DNA from: Rhea pennata
Taxonomy: Eukaryota; Chordata; Aves; Rheiformes; Rheidae
Reading direction: 5' to 3'
NCBI RefSeq assembly: GCF_028389875.1
Contig: NC_084678.1
Coordinates: 11,748,899 to 11,812,898, forward strand
Length of the DNA: 64,000 bases
Shown: positions 10,601-28,800 of the stretch, in pieces
Position numbering within the stretch: position 1 is the first letter of the stretch
How the letters are laid out: each line of letters starts with the position of its first letter
Notes under the pieces: generated by a model
What the model was told of the DNA's origin: nothing
The model's input: the letters and a program-made list of their open reading frames with translations, nothing else
Database searches by the model: none
Translations under genes and position numbers: made by a program

Positions 10601-13590
10601 AATAAATTTACTCTGTTTTTCACGTGCTAGGTACACATTTCCAAACTTTCCTTTCCCCAGGGGTCGACCAATTTCAAAGTCATCAAGAGACCACTGCCTT
10701 CTGCAAAAAGATATCACTTAAGTATCAAAAGCCACACAAGGTATCCAGCTATATTCTAGATTTTCATTAATACCATTCTGGTTCAACAGAATACTTCCTG
10801 ACCTGAGCTAGATTTTTAGTCTTTAAGAGAACACCACCAAGAGGACAAAATATGCATTAAGACTTCAGAAGAGAAGCCTGAAAGCTGATCTCTTCCTCAC
10901 TAAAGCTTGCACATAGTGATGCCTGCCTCAGCCACATATTACTGCAAAATTCAAGACTGTATGTACTAGATCAGGTACATTTCCATACAGTTAATACACA
11001 GGCACTTACTAGTGCATGCCAGAACTGTTTTACAGCTATCCATACTAAGAGTCTAATTCATTCCTAATCAGATTCCAATCTCTTGCACATACTAAGGAAG
11101 CATGTCTTTCAGCTGTACATCTTGGGACCAGCAGTGTCTAATCAGAGCTCTCTCATGGGAAGAGACATTACTCATTTAGCAAAATGAGCTTTTCTTTAGA
11201 TTACAGGAAGTTCTAGTTCCTGAGGCTTTTCAGCTCAAAGTAAGCTTTCCCAGATTTCATTAAGTGTTATAGTTCTGAAGTGTTGGAACACTTCACAATT
11301 ATCAAGGGGCTTGACTACTTATCTATGACTTAACTTCAGCTAACTTGCTTAGTTGCAGCATGCAGTCCTGGAAGTTAAAAGAAAGCCTAATTCAACAGGG
11401 CTCCATTAGCTAGAGCATTTAGATACACAACAACTTACTTTTTTGTCTCTTCATTCTTCTTTTTAGTAGTCTCTTCATGTTTCTGTTTAGATGTGCTTTC
11501 TGCTTCTGGATTTTTTGCTATGTATAAATAAGAGGAAGCTTTTATGAACTAAATCCACAAGCACTGTACAAAAATGCATGTGGGGAACAGGTATAATCTC
11601 AGGTACACATGCATGCCTGAGATTACACACCTCAGCATAGTATCAGCAACAATTCTTAGAGGGCATGCAGTGTTATTTAAAAAAAAGGAAGCTTACTGTC
11701 GAAAGGCAGTGTAGCAGTTGAGTTATCACTGCTATCAAGGTGGAATTCCAAGAAAGCTCTTTTTAAAATTAAGAGAAACATTTAGAAGCTCCCACATCCC
11801 CACCACCATCAATATAGCACTATTACTCATCTAAATCTCTCTAGTACACAAGATTATGATGAATTAGTGGTAATTTCTTTAATTCATAATTGAATTAAAT
11901 TCCAAAAGACTTTCAAGAGCAAGAAACACCCATATGGGCTCTAACCGTGTAATCTTGGCAACTGAAGGATGCAGCAACATTCAAGATCAAGTGTTACAAT
12001 CTCTTTCTGGGTGCAGCCAGATATTTATGTACAGGATCCCAACATAGCATTAAGATTAGCCTCAGAATTTTTGCACTACACTTCACTCCATAGAAAATAG
12101 AAGCATCTTGAGTGTCACGACTATTTAAAAACATGTACATCTTCAAAATTACCAGATACTGGAGCCTGCTGAGATTTTTCATTGTTCTTGCTGGGAATCT
12201 GAGGCCTAGAAATTGGTTGGACCAGAGATTTTGGTCGAGGCTGCTGCATTGTCTGATTGTTAGACAGTTTTTGGCTTGATAGTGCAGATTTTTGTGACTG
12301 TACAGGAACTCGCTGGGCCAGGTTTGAAGGACACAGAACACGTTGTGCTTGAACTCCACTGTTTAGTGGCCGGCTCTGAGTAGCATGCTGAGGTACAGGG
12401 ACACGTTTGGGGCCATCTCCAATAGGATTTACAGTCTTCAAAAAGAAAACATGATATTTTAATTACAGAATAGCACAGTATAACCTTTATGGCCCCATTC
12501 AGTAGACAGATAAGAGTTGGAGGTAGGAAGGAAAAGAAAACTACTTAAACAGCAGGTGCTAGCATATTCTGATACTATGCTTTAAGAATGAAGTTGACTT
12601 ACAGAATACACTGCTGACTTTTTTTTCTTGTTGACAACACATTCACTTATAGCTACTGGAAGAACTTCAAATAAGTCTGAAGAGTATCAGTCTACAGTAC
12701 TGACAGCCTCCTGCTTCAAAATCTTACCACTTGCCTGCCCTGCTTGCTTTTGAGTCATTATTCCCTTGACTGCTATGCATCTTGATTTTGTAATTTTTAG
12801 TTAACTCCATTAATCTTTTGCTTCCAATCACTGAAAGGTAGTCTAGGCTTATACTTAAGAAATTAGCTGTTCTAGGATACTGTGCCTAAAGCTCAGTCCA
12901 AACATTGATAGTTAGCTTCTCACATTTATTTTGAGAATGATACCTATGTAATAGTAGATACGTCTTTCTTCCCCTAGATATTACTTAGTCTTCTGGTTCA
13001 GTTCACTGGAAGTGTATTGACAACTTGATTTTAAGTGCATGCATGCACGCACATATATACACATGTGTGTACATGCACACATTTTACTCATGCTAATCTG
13101 AAGCCTTATCAATGATGTTTTTGTTTCTAAATTTAAAGAATGAGAAAGTATTCATGTATCTGTATGCAAAAGTTCTGTCAGGGTTATCTTGAGCACTCTT
13201 CATGTGGATATGCTTGTAGCAACACTACATAGCTTTTGAAAACCCTGTCTGGAAGAAGCGACCCAAGCACACTCCTTGTGCAATCAGAAACTATTAGACT
13301 CCCCAACATTCCCATTCCCAGCAATGTTCTCTCCAAAAGGCAGACTGAAAGGTAGCATTGAGAATTGTCTCCTGTGAACAGGATTCACTACTTCAAGAAA
13401 AGTTCTCTCCCCACCCACCCCCTTTTTTTGTTGTTGTATTTGCAACAGTCACCAACAGTCACCACGAACAGCCTTAAGTCTACAGCTCTGGTATGATCAC
13501 AGGAAATAGGACGATCAATCTGGTTCAGTTATTTACCTTAGCAGCATGGCTATGGTGTCCAGCATGGTTCTCTTTAGTACTCTTGTCCAT
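7620..13590 (-). CDS. AURKA: AURKA, Aurora kinase A (complete coding region)
   Basis: Coding exons, 5' to 3': 13590-13537, 12435-12153, 11517-11439, 10700-10509, 9717-9579, 9199-9051, 8562-8388, 7805-7620. Phases close exactly to 418 aa (human 403). ATG at 13588-13590 has A at -3 and G at +4. The N-terminus is disordered and keeps the A-box-like QRVLCPSN, needed in vertebrates for mitotic-exit degradation. The kinase domain starts about residue 145: glycine loop GKGKFG, catalytic K176, HRDIKPEN with D270, DFG at 288-290, activation-loop RRTT with T302 matching human T288, then the APE-equivalent PPE. The C-terminus holds an RxxL (RLPL) matching the D-box. Aurora A is the centrosome/spindle-pole Ser/Thr kinase activated by TPX2 and Bora. 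It is convergent with FAM210B and divergent from CSTF1. Confidence 0.97.
11697..11756 (-). other. AURKA: Candidate 60-bp frame-neutral cassette exon of AURKA
   Basis: Between AURKA coding exons 2 and 3 a 60-bp block is open in the required frame. It ends at a good donor (ACA then GTAAGC) and is preceded by AAAAAGAG, a poor acceptor with only a weak TTTCTCTT tract upstream. Its phase is symmetric, so inclusion adds 20 residues without a frameshift (438 aa) and skipping gives 418 aa. Skipping gives the better alignment with the mammalian N-terminus. It may be a minor isoform or chance. Confidence 0.25.
13035..13080. repeat. Alternating purine-pyrimidine (CA/TG/TA) tract
   Basis: The tract runs GTGCATGCATGCACGCAC, ATATATAC, ACATGTGTGT, ACATGCACAC: about 46 bp of nearly perfect purine-pyrimidine alternation. 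It lies in AURKA intron 1, is Z-DNA prone and is likely length-variable. Confidence 0.8.
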
Positions 13591-13918
13591 GATGCCTGAG
13601 GAGAAGGGCACATACGGATCAGCCTATAGGCGAGGCACAGCTCACACAAAGCAGCTCTCCGGACAACTCTTCCCCTCCGAGGCTCCCCGCCCGCCCCCTC
13701 CCCCACCGCCTCCTCCTCGCGGGCCGGGCCGGGCCTGCGCTCCCGCGCCGCAGCGCCCTCGCCCCCGGCTCCCAGCCTGCGCTCGCCGCCTCCCCCCGGG
13801 CCCCGGGGCACCTCCCGCGGGCGCGGTCCTCCGCGGAACGGCGCCGGGCCCCGGCCCCGCCGCGGTCCCCAGGCGCCCGCTCATCGCCGGCCTCAGCTCC
13901 GTGCGGCCGCCAGCGCTG

Positions 13919-14039
13919 TTTGAAGTCAAACCGCCCTCCCTTAAATACCCTTTAAACTACCGCCTCTTTCCATTGGCCCGTCTTCCGCCGTCCGCGCTTG
14001 CTGATTGGCTCCTTTACAACCGACCCGCCCGCCCATTGG
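13919..14039 (-). promoter_or_regulatory. AURKA: AURKA core promoter: three phased CCAAT boxes plus CHR-like element
   Basis: On the AURKA sense (minus) strand three CCAAT boxes lie at 14039-14035, 14008-14004 and 13976-13972, spaced 31 and 32 bp. That spacing is characteristic of NF-Y-driven G2/M promoters such as cyclin B and CDC25C. Downstream the strand reads GGCGGTAGTTTAAA (13964-13951), a CDE/CHR-like arrangement. A further TTTGAA hexamer, read on the + strand, lies at 13919-13924. CHR elements recruit DREAM in G0/G1 and MMB-FOXM1 in G2/M. This fits the known cell-cycle expression of Aurora A. The transcription start is inferred just below 13930. Confidence 0.75.
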
Positions 14040-14095
14040 CTCGCCAAACGCTCCGCTCGTTGCGGGGCTGCGCCCCGTCGCGGTGAGCCTCAGGG

Positions 14096-14105
14096 GCGCA
14101 TGCGC
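14096..14105. promoter_or_regulatory. NRF1 palindrome
   Basis: GCGCATGCGC is a perfect match to the NRF1 consensus. It sits 57 bp beyond the distal CCAAT box of AURKA and could serve either AURKA or an upstream antisense transcript. Confidence 0.7.
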
Positions 14106-15841
14106 AACGGCAGCCTGCTGCGTATCCCGCGTAGGGCCAGCCCGCCCGCCCCCAGGGCGGTGTTTGCGCTACATGCGTATTTTACGTACCGTCTCTCCGC
14201 CGCTGGCTCCTTCCGTACTCCAAGTGCGTGCATCGGCGCCCCGCTTACACACTTTTCCCCGCGAAGTCTCTGCTCGGCCGGGTCTTCCGTTACGCAAACC
14301 GCGTACGTCCAGACCACCCACCTGTGGCAACGCTACAACTACCATCCCCTCCTCGCAGCCACCGAGGCCTCAGCGCGTGCCGCCCCGGCGGGGGGAAGGG
14401 CTCCAGGTTAGTCCTGCATCCTGCGAGGCGCCAGCCCGCTTCCCCCGCCTCCGCCCCACACACGCCCTCCGCCCGCGGCCCAGGGAGACGCTGTGCTGCC
14501 ACCTCGCGTGAAGCCGAGCGCGAGTGGGGCTCGGGGCCCTCGCGTCCCGCCGCCGAAGTAGGTGCCACGAGTGGCAGCTCCGCAGCCCGGAGGACCCGCA
14601 GCACAGGCAGAGGGGCCAAGCAGGCCTCTGCCTCGCACTCCCTGCGCTTGCGGCCGAGGGCAGCGCTCCACGTGCAGTGAGCTCCTGAGGATAAGTGCGA
14701 GGGGGACGCCCGCTGCTGCACAGCCCGCGAGGCGACGCCTGGCCGGAGGTACCTTCACCAGCCTGCAGACGCGCGTGAGGGGGACGAGCGGACCGCCGTG
14801 TTACACCAGCGGTGGCGTGCAGTTGCGGCAGCTTCTAAAGCCTGACAGGTATCTGAAGAGACACAGAGCGGCAGTGGAGGATCAGCGCGGTCTGTGAGGA
14901 CAAGCGTCACAGGAGCTTGGGGCTGTTGTGTTGTCTCAGAGGCCAGCTGCCTAAGTGGTCCCACTCACACCTGTGAGGAGGACCTCGGCCACTGAGTGGC
15001 AAGCGACAACCAAAACCAGGTTGAGTACGTTAAGCCTCTGAAGAAGCCTGACTGAAGGTAACTAACTGGCTCTGCGGCGTTGAGAACAAGCGCAAAGGCG
15101 AGTCTGGTGTGTCGGCTTTTACAAGTTATACAGGATAGGTAAAAAGAAGATGTCAGGTCGTCGTGTTGCTGCAGCATGTGATAGACGACAGCTCCCACGG
15201 GGCATGGGTAGCATGGCATCCCCTCTCCTTGACCCACGTCCACTTCGACTACCATTTCTTGAGGCTGACGTGAGTAGGACTTTTGGGAGGGTGGTGTTTG
15301 TACTCTTGGGACAGGCTCTCCACCTGCTGAGAGCCCATGGAGTGTGGCAGTGTGAGGTGCTTGTTACTGTGCTGCCTAAGTTGTCAAATTCTTCAGTGAG
15401 GCCTGCAGCACACAGCAGCGATGTCAGGAACTTTGTTATTCTAGCCCCTGTGAATGTGCCTGTGTTTGTGATACTGGTGTCTCAGCAGAAGCAGTGTTTC
15501 GGAGTGTTGCAGCTGGGACACTAAAGAATCCTGGCTCCTGGGCTCCTGAGATGAGTCACCCTCCTGCGGAGACCCGCACTGAGCTCCAGTGGGCTCCCCC
15601 ACGCGGGTCACCTGGGCTGCCCGGTCACCTAGGCCTGCCTCCCGCACCCCACCCCGGAACACCGCCGCGCCTTTTGCAGCCGGGGCGCTGCCCTCCCCGG
15701 GGGCGGGTCGCGCTCGACGCCGCGGAGGGGCCCGGCCGCCCGCCTGGCCAAGCCTTTACCCCCCCGCTTGCCCCATCGCTGCCCCCCGCCTCCCCCCCCC
15801 CCCCCCCGAAGGCGCTCGGGGCGCGCTTGGCGCGTCACCGC

Positions 15842-16096
15842 CCACGTGACCGGGGACCTGCCAGTGCCCGGGCGCGCGCGGGGTGTCACTGTCATGTGAT
15901 GCTGCAATTCTCTCCTTCAAGAGTCGCCTCCAATCGATTTGCGGGCGCTCGATGCAGCAGCCTTCGCGAAGGAGCATTCTTCGGTCTCGGCCGCCGCCGC
16001 CACCTCCTCCCCTGCCGCCGCCGCCAATCGATGCGCTCAGGGCTCCGGTCGCCATTTTAGGGGGAGAGCGAGGGAGGCAGAAGGAAGGGTCGGTAG
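15842..16096 (+). promoter_or_regulatory. CSTF1: CSTF1 promoter and non-coding first exon
   Basis: The CpG-dense segment contains an E-box CACGTGAC at 15843-15850, a CATGTG E-box at 15893-15898, and two CAATCGAT motifs (15931-15938 and 16025-16032). CGCCATTTT (YY1-like), which often lies at or just after transcription starts, is at about 16049-16057. The purine-rich sequence AGGGGGAGAGCGAGGGAGG then leads to a probable donor at 16093 (GTAGGT) or 16097 (GTACCG). The coding sequence begins only in the next exon, so this exon is untranslated. The exact start and donor are inferred. Confidence 0.6.
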
Positions 16097-16836
16097 GTAC
16101 CGGCGCTGCTCTGGGCGCTCCCTTGCTCTCGTCTCCGCTGCCTGGGCCAGGTTTCGCCCTCTGCAGCTCCCGCCCGAAGCTGCCTGTCCGCCCCCGGTGT
16201 CTGAAGCCTGCTCTCTGTGACCGCTGTGCTCCGGCTGAGCACTCTCCCCGCCCTCATTCAGTCCCTTTCCCCCACGCCCCCTCCCTGTCTGGTTATTGGT
16301 CCCCGAAACTGGTTATTGGTCTTGTTACTCGGGGCTGGGAGAGGGTGTAGGGGAGGCAGAGGAGCATGTGCTGGGCGGGAGGAGGTGTGGAGAGGACGTG
16401 AGAGTCTTGGGTGAAAGGGAACGGTCGGGGGCTGGGAGAGGGTGGGTAGCGTTTTGACTTTCCTGCACGTTTTCTGTTAATTGCCTTGCTGACTGTGCTG
16501 CCCAGGTCCGCCTGGCTGTCGGCACTGGCAAGACTAAGTGAAAGATACTGACAGAATAATTTTGCGAAGTAATGCTGCCTTTTTTTTTTTCTCACTAGAT
16601 CATTTTCTTTATAGCATATTAATGTAGTTCACATTCTATTTAATGGCAGTATTTTCATTTCTGCAGCAAACAAGTGCAACAGGTTTCTTTCATTTTATAA
16701 TATTTTTTGTTTTTCTATTTAATAATGAATCTTACCTAAAATATGATAGTGTAAGCTATGGTCTTCTACTCTGAAGTTCAGCAGAAGGTACTTTATGTTT
16801 TATTACAGTTGTTATGTATAACTCTATTGTATGTGA

Positions 16837-22558
<5,722 letters not shown>

Positions 22559-22789
22559 AGACAGCTTTATAAAACAGTGATATCCAGACTCATTTTATCA
22601 TCTTGTATTGATTGTACCACCAACAGATGCCTAGATGAGATGCTGTGTCTGTTCTTAATTCTGTCAAACGCGGCAGAAAAATACCAGAATACTGAGACTT
22701 AAGTTTTTGCCCCACACTAATTTTTTTATTAGTGTATGTGTGGCATTAATTTTGTAAGTCATCTCTAACTGTACTCAAGGTGGGGGGGG

Positions 22790-22795
22790 AATAAA
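22790..22795 (+). terminator. CSTF1: CSTF1 proximal poly(A) signal
   Basis: AATAAA lies 232 nt after the stop codon, preceded by a G-run (GGTGGGGGGGG). CTTGTTCTCCTGTCTC-type U-rich sequence follows within 25-40 bp, as expected of a downstream element. A further AATAAA at 23891-23896 and ATTAAA near 23202 could give longer forms. Confidence 0.65.
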
Positions 22796-22819
22796 GTGAT
22801 CCTTGCAAGAAGGATTAAG

Positions 22820-25800
22820 CTTGTTCTCCTGTCTCTAAATCCTACGAAAGATAATGTGACTAAATCTTGCTGAAACTGGGCAGAACGAGCCAGTTTTGCT
22901 CTGCATTGTATCTGTGCAATCCCACTGGAGTCTGTTTAAAGAATGGATTACACAAGTAACAGCAGAACTTGGCAAATACTTTAATGAAGCCTTAAGCTGC
23001 CTTCAGTTCTGATTCATGCTTTGTAAAGCTGTGTTTTGTATCTTTTTAATCTGTTTTTTGTGGGTCTTTTTTGTTTTTGTTTGTTTTTTTTTTAATTGGC
23101 CAAGTGGACCTTCAATTCTGAGCCAGTCTTGTGCCATAAGAATTTGAAACACAATTTTAAATTGTTTAGATGAATTCAAGAAATGGTGTTCTAGTTCTGA
23201 TATTAAAGCTCAGACTTGAAATCTTGTCTTTCATTTTAATTTATCTTAACAAGTATGACTTGAAAGGAAGCTCGTGGTATTTTCAATGAATATCCACACC
23301 ACAACTGCAAAAGGTTTATGTGGCAGTTCTGCACCATGTGAACATGAGGAGAATGACTTTGCCATAGAAACCTGTAGAACCCTCTCAAAGAAAGAAATTG
23401 TTGCGCATACTGATTTTTTTTTGTATGTGTGCCTCAAATATCAATTGCGTTTATTTAAAAATTTTTATTCTGTAGTTGTTGTGTTACACAGCACTTGAAT
23501 GACATTCTTTTTTAATTCAAAAAAAATCAAATAATTCTACTTATTTCTAGTAGTACAAGTTTCGCAGTCATCATGTTCAACAGATTTACAGATTATTAAG
23601 ATATTCTGTACTTAAACCTTCTGTAAACTTGAAAATTCACAACTTCTTACAGAATATCTGACCTGTGCAAGGCTTTAAATACGTTATTTCAAGCTTTCTG
23701 TCTACAGCTCCAGTGATACAATACTCTTGAGCCTCGTGGTTGGGAAGCTTTCTTTAGTCATAGTCTCGGCACTTGCTTTTGTTAGGATTTTCAAATATTA
23801 GATTGTTCTTACTGCTGAATTAACTTTCAGTTACCACTGATGAAGTATCTTGTCAACGGCTGAAGAGGGTACAGGTTTTGTCTGTGTTTAAATAAAAGTT
23901 ACCTTTTGAAAATTCATTTATATTAATATATTAAGAAGGAATTGTATTAGTTTTCTATATACCTAATTCGCTTGCCCTTTGTTATCGGAAGGATCCGTTT
24001 AGAGAACGTATTACAGCTTGATGAGGTGGTCTGTTGCATTGTATGTGAGCCTGATACAATCTTAGACTTGCGGTTTGGAATGTGGGTTGTCTTTTTTTTC
24101 TTTTCTTTTTTTAACAGATGGAAAATGCAATATTTTTTCCCCTTAATTTCTTTTGCATAGCAATAACTTTTTCTTAGGCTTAGCAATCTCCTTCCTTCTC
24201 TCCTTTCCCCTGCACGACGCCCAAATTTTTAGCAATGTGGGAAGCAAGAGATAGTAGTTTATGTGGCTTTTTTGGTGGAGGAGCAAGGAGAGCAGGGAGA
24301 ACCAGGGCTTTGTGGGAGGGAAAAGCGAAGTCTTGCCACACAGTTATCAAGGTATAGTGAATTAGCTTAGTAACACCAGCCTTCCGGCAGAGTCAGCCTG
24401 CTAAATTGATAGCAGTGGTAATTTTTGCTATTCTACTGTTTTTTTTTTCTCTCTGTTAAAGGTGTTGCCTGTAGGTATCTCATTTGCTGCTGGTGAATGT
24501 TGTCTATTTTAAAAATAAAATTTGGGGGGGTTATTCATTAAACTACAGCTGTAGTTGATAAGGTAGCAGCCTGCAAGCTTTCGCCTCCTACTTCCTTAGT
24601 ACTGCGGTCTTTAAGCTTATAACAAAAACAGAGCTTTGTTCCTTAAAGCCAAAACATGCTGAAGTGAACCCTTTTATTTCTTTTTTGTATTGTATTTGTA
24701 TTGTTTTGGTTGAGGCCAGGGGTTTGGGTTTACGAGGAGAGGAAGGTTTTTCAGGGAAATAAAAGTGTGAAAAAGCTTATCCTGTATAAATAGATAATGC
24801 AATCACAGAGTAAAATACTTTTGGAGCACAAAATTCCAGTGGCACTATGTGATGGCTGGAGGGATTGATTTGTGATGAGAATGAGAAGGCAAGTTTGCTG
24901 TATAAAAAGGCAGTGTTCAGAGCAAGTATGATTTGGAAGTAAAGAGGAGCTACAGCTGCATTTTGAAGAACGCATCTAGTCTTCTTGTTAGATCTCGTTA
25001 GATTGAAGGGGAATATATCTTTCCACTGTACAAATTTGGAGGAATCCACATAGATGTTCTCTGTGTGATCAGACTTACCGATCAGAGGGGCTTCAGACCT
25101 GAAGCTGTGTTTGATGGTCTTTGCATGTAGATGAATATAGGTGTCACCAGTGCTTGGGGAAAATGGGATGCAGAAATTTGAGGGGAATGAGAGCAAGAAC
25201 GGGCTGCTGTTTTCCTTCTTGTATCTTAGCTCTGGGCTACAAGGGAGCTAGAAGACTGAAGCCATGTGCGAAGTCAAGAGAAAGCAGAATGTGCAGTTGT
25301 TGATTATTTTTTAATGGTTAATGTCCTTTTTCTTACATTTCATGCTTTTGTAATGTAGAATGTGATGGTATACTTCCAATTCAGATCAGAAGGCCTAAGG
25401 TTTGGTGTAGGTTATTCTTGTCAAGATACCCTTTTCAGGGGCATTTTACTTATTTTCCTTACAGTTAAAGTTACACTTCTACAATCCTTAGCATAGATAT
25501 GATTCTGTCTTCAAGCAATACTATTTTAAGTGGTTTTTTTGCTGCAGGGAGGGAAAATGAAGCTGCAAGACGTTTGTATTGATTAATAAAATGTAGGTAG
25601 TTGTATTAAGATGCTCTGCTTTTCACAGCAAAAGTAGGAGATTTGCCAAGCTAGTTACCTTGCTCCAAAGCCTAGCTGGGTAGTTTGAAAAATACTTCCC
25701 ATCCCTGCCTTTGAGCAGACACAATCAGAGGTAAAGTCCAGACAAACTGAGCTGCACCTTCTCAGAAACACAGTTTAATGATTCCCTTGTGCTATAAACA

Positions 25801-28800
25801 TCTGTTAAAATAACCCCCTAAAAAAAATGCTCCAAAGCTTGGGTTATCTTAGGGCATGTTTTGGAAAGGTCAAATGATAATGACTGTTTCTAGTACTCTT
25901 TTTAGTCTTAGTAAGATAGTACAAGTCTCTGCTGAACTCATCACTGCTATGAGGCAGCTTTGATAGTGTGTTTGGATCACAGAACTTAGTAATAGCCTCA
26001 GAACAGCTCTGTTTACCTTAACAAAAACAAGAACAACCCAACCTTGCAACTGCAGTACTGACCTTTCAGGTAGTCTGTATTATAATTACTCTTCTTGAAA
26101 TGCTCAGACTAGTGGTAAGGAAGCCTCAACTTTCTGTACTAATACAGGTGGTGAAGAGAGCGTCTGTGCCACTGGCTTGTCTGTGATAATAGAGATATTG
26201 CCTGGTAAACCTCTTTAGAGGAAGCATCTTTTTATGGGTGTTCTAGAAGCATGTCCTGTTCCCAAATCTGCATTTCCTCCCTGAGCAGTTCAGTGGGATT
26301 CTAAAAAGGAGTCTACGAGACAGGGGAGGAAGGGATTTGGGGGTTGTGGGAAAGCTCTATCCTATTGCTAATACATGCTCCTCAGCACTCTTAAGAAGAG
26401 TGAAGAGCATTTTAGCATGGAGACAGCTGTCTTCTCAAGCTATGAGATACGTGCATATACTAAGTATACTTAGTCACTAGACCTATACCTTTTGGTTTTC
26501 AGATGTTCTGTTATTCTGCCCTTCCAGAGTTTTCCATTTGAAGCTAATAACTTTGCAATTCTGCTGTGTCAAGCTCTTTGTTCCTCAAAGCTTAAGGTCA
26601 GCTCAACTTCTAGATTAAAGAGAAAGCAAATGTGTAAGCAAGCCTTTGTAAGACAGAGCTCTTGGCCAAGACTGTTAGCTGCCAAGGGCTTTGAACATCC
26701 GGCAAAGAGCAGCAACTCGCTGCCCTTCTACGAAAGAGTGATCTTCCATTAGACAACAGCTTTGCCTCAACCATGATGATGCTAGTTGAACGACAGACAT
26801 CTTCCTTCTGTTTTACAGTTTTGACAAGCTTTCATTTTACAAAGGAACATCTTACCACCCATTCAGGGTCTCATCTCTTCAGTCCTGCGTTGTGGAAAGC
26901 AATTGTTGACCAGTAATTGTAGCCACCCAACTGAGGAAACTAGGAAGCAAGGCTTGCCTGTATTCTGATGATGGGCTTTTTCAAGTATGATCATCTCAGG
27001 GAAGGGGAACTTAAAAATGCCTGTCACTTTGCCTTCCTGGACCGCTGGCTTGAAAGTAGTCAGAGATAACATCCCTAGATTTTGCCTATGCTTTGCATAG
27101 GGGTGATTTGGAATATCAGTCTCTACTGATCAGCTAAAATTCCAGGGCACCCAGTTGCCCTCCATCAGTTTTGCAATCTGTACCTCTGGGTAGCTTGTAC
27201 CTTGGCAAGCTCCTCCACTCAGGGGAACACATTCACATTCAAGATTTATCATCTCCTCAGGAAGGTTTCCTTCATCTGCCTAGAGGTCAGATGTATCCAT
27301 CCAGCATGTAAACTCTTCTTGCCACTATTCAAAAGAAACTATTATGGGAACATGGTGAGATAATTTGATAGCTAAAGCAATAGCTCAACAAACCATGCAA
27401 AACTGCTTTGGAGATGAGTCAGCATTACAGTTTTGTATCTTTTTGGCCTTTGGGATTCTTCAACACAGTGACTTGGCAGCCTTGTAGCTGTTCACAGATC
27501 TGGGGAAGGCTTTTCCTAAATGGGCACTTGTAGAATTAGACTTGTTTGCCACCAACTGAAACAAATTTCAAACTTACTGCTTAAGAAGGGCATTGGTCTG
27601 GGGTGTGTCTTTTTCTCATTTCCTGGGCACAGACATCATCTTTCTACCAGAGCTGCCATGGGATACTGTAAAGCCTGGGGAAAAAGTGAAATGTGATAAA
27701 GGGAAAATAAGATTATTGTAGTCCAGGTTAGGAATTTCCAGCATGTGGCTGTGATGGACCCTCTAAGAAAGCTCCACTCACGAGCATAATGTTGCAAATA
27801 ACATTTACAGTCCACATCTAACCTGTGTGTGTTTAAGCCTTGATGCAGCTTGAAGGAGCCTTTCATAATGAATTCAGCCTCAAGTAATATGTAAGATTTC
27901 TATTATTTCAGAAAGCTCTTTCTTTCCATAACAAAAAAAAATGCATAGAGTGGTTTAAATGATGAGACAGCTTTGAAAGACAGCAAAAATTTTGGCTTAG
28001 AAATCTTGAATTAATACAATTGTGGCACTTTTCTATCGGGCATTGTGCAGCCCCTTGTGGTACATAGTATTCTTGTAGTCACTATATTTCTAAAATAGGA
28101 AATACAGGGTCATGTAGCAAAACAGAAGGTTGAGACTTCTGACTGGTTAATTGCGACAAGTTGTTGACAGAGAGATCAAGGAACATTCCACTTATAGACA
28201 GACTTTCTTCTCGGGGCTGGATGCTATTAGGGTGTTTCTGGTTTGTTTTATTTTCTTTTTAATCTTATCTGCTGTCACAGAAACTGTTTTTCATGAGAAT
28301 CTGTGGTACAACTTCCTAAATGCTTTTCAGGGTATAGCTGTCCAAAGTGTTTTCTTGAGAAATAGTTCCTGACACACTGTGACTGTACAAAACTGAGGTC
28401 TCTTTACCCGGTAGTAGTAATCTGCATTGCCTGAAGCAGCACTGCTGGTGAAAGACAACGATGGACAAAACCAGAAGAATCGACAGAATGGCAAAGGTAT
28501 GTCAAGCTTTTGAGCACGCATATAAATGGTTACAAAAAAATCTTCATGTAGGTTTGATGTTTCGAATTCAAAATGATGCTTGGTGATGCTGGAAATATTT
28601 ATTATTCTAATCCTGAGGTGGAAGGGGGTTCGTTAGGATGCTAACGTGCCTGATGTACCTCGGGCTTGTTGTTTACTGGAGGAAATGCCTTTTGGGGCAG
28701 GACTATGAATAAAGCAAGATTCACAAATATTAAACCCCTGTGAATAAACAAAATTTGTGAAATAATAAACATGTACCTTCAAGGTTCCACCTGTCTTACT

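Larger units (their letters stand above)
13640..16420. promoter_or_regulatory. Broad CpG-rich interval shared by the divergent AURKA and CSTF1 promoters
   Basis: GC content and CpG frequency rise sharply here, with two densest cores: 13660-14160 (AURKA side) and 15600-16080 (CSTF1 side). The stretch between, about 14900-15500, is less CpG-dense. Several long overlapping open frames occur on both strands. They reflect scarcity of stop codons in GC-rich DNA and have Pro/Ala/Arg/Gly composition. No coding exon is supported. Confidence 0.85.

Noticed and set aside
13493-16420. Many long overlapping open frames on both strands in the CpG-rich interval (for example 13493-14086, 14005-14511, 15494-16060).
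   Set aside because: They overlap each other in several frames, are Pro/Arg/Ala/Gly rich, and arise because stop codons are rare in GC-rich DNA. No splice or homology support; the segment is explained as two promoters.
24777-25196. 139-codon minus-strand frame in the CSTF1-CASS4 gap.
   Set aside because: No start context, domain or splice sites, and it lies in ordinary AT-rich intergenic DNA.
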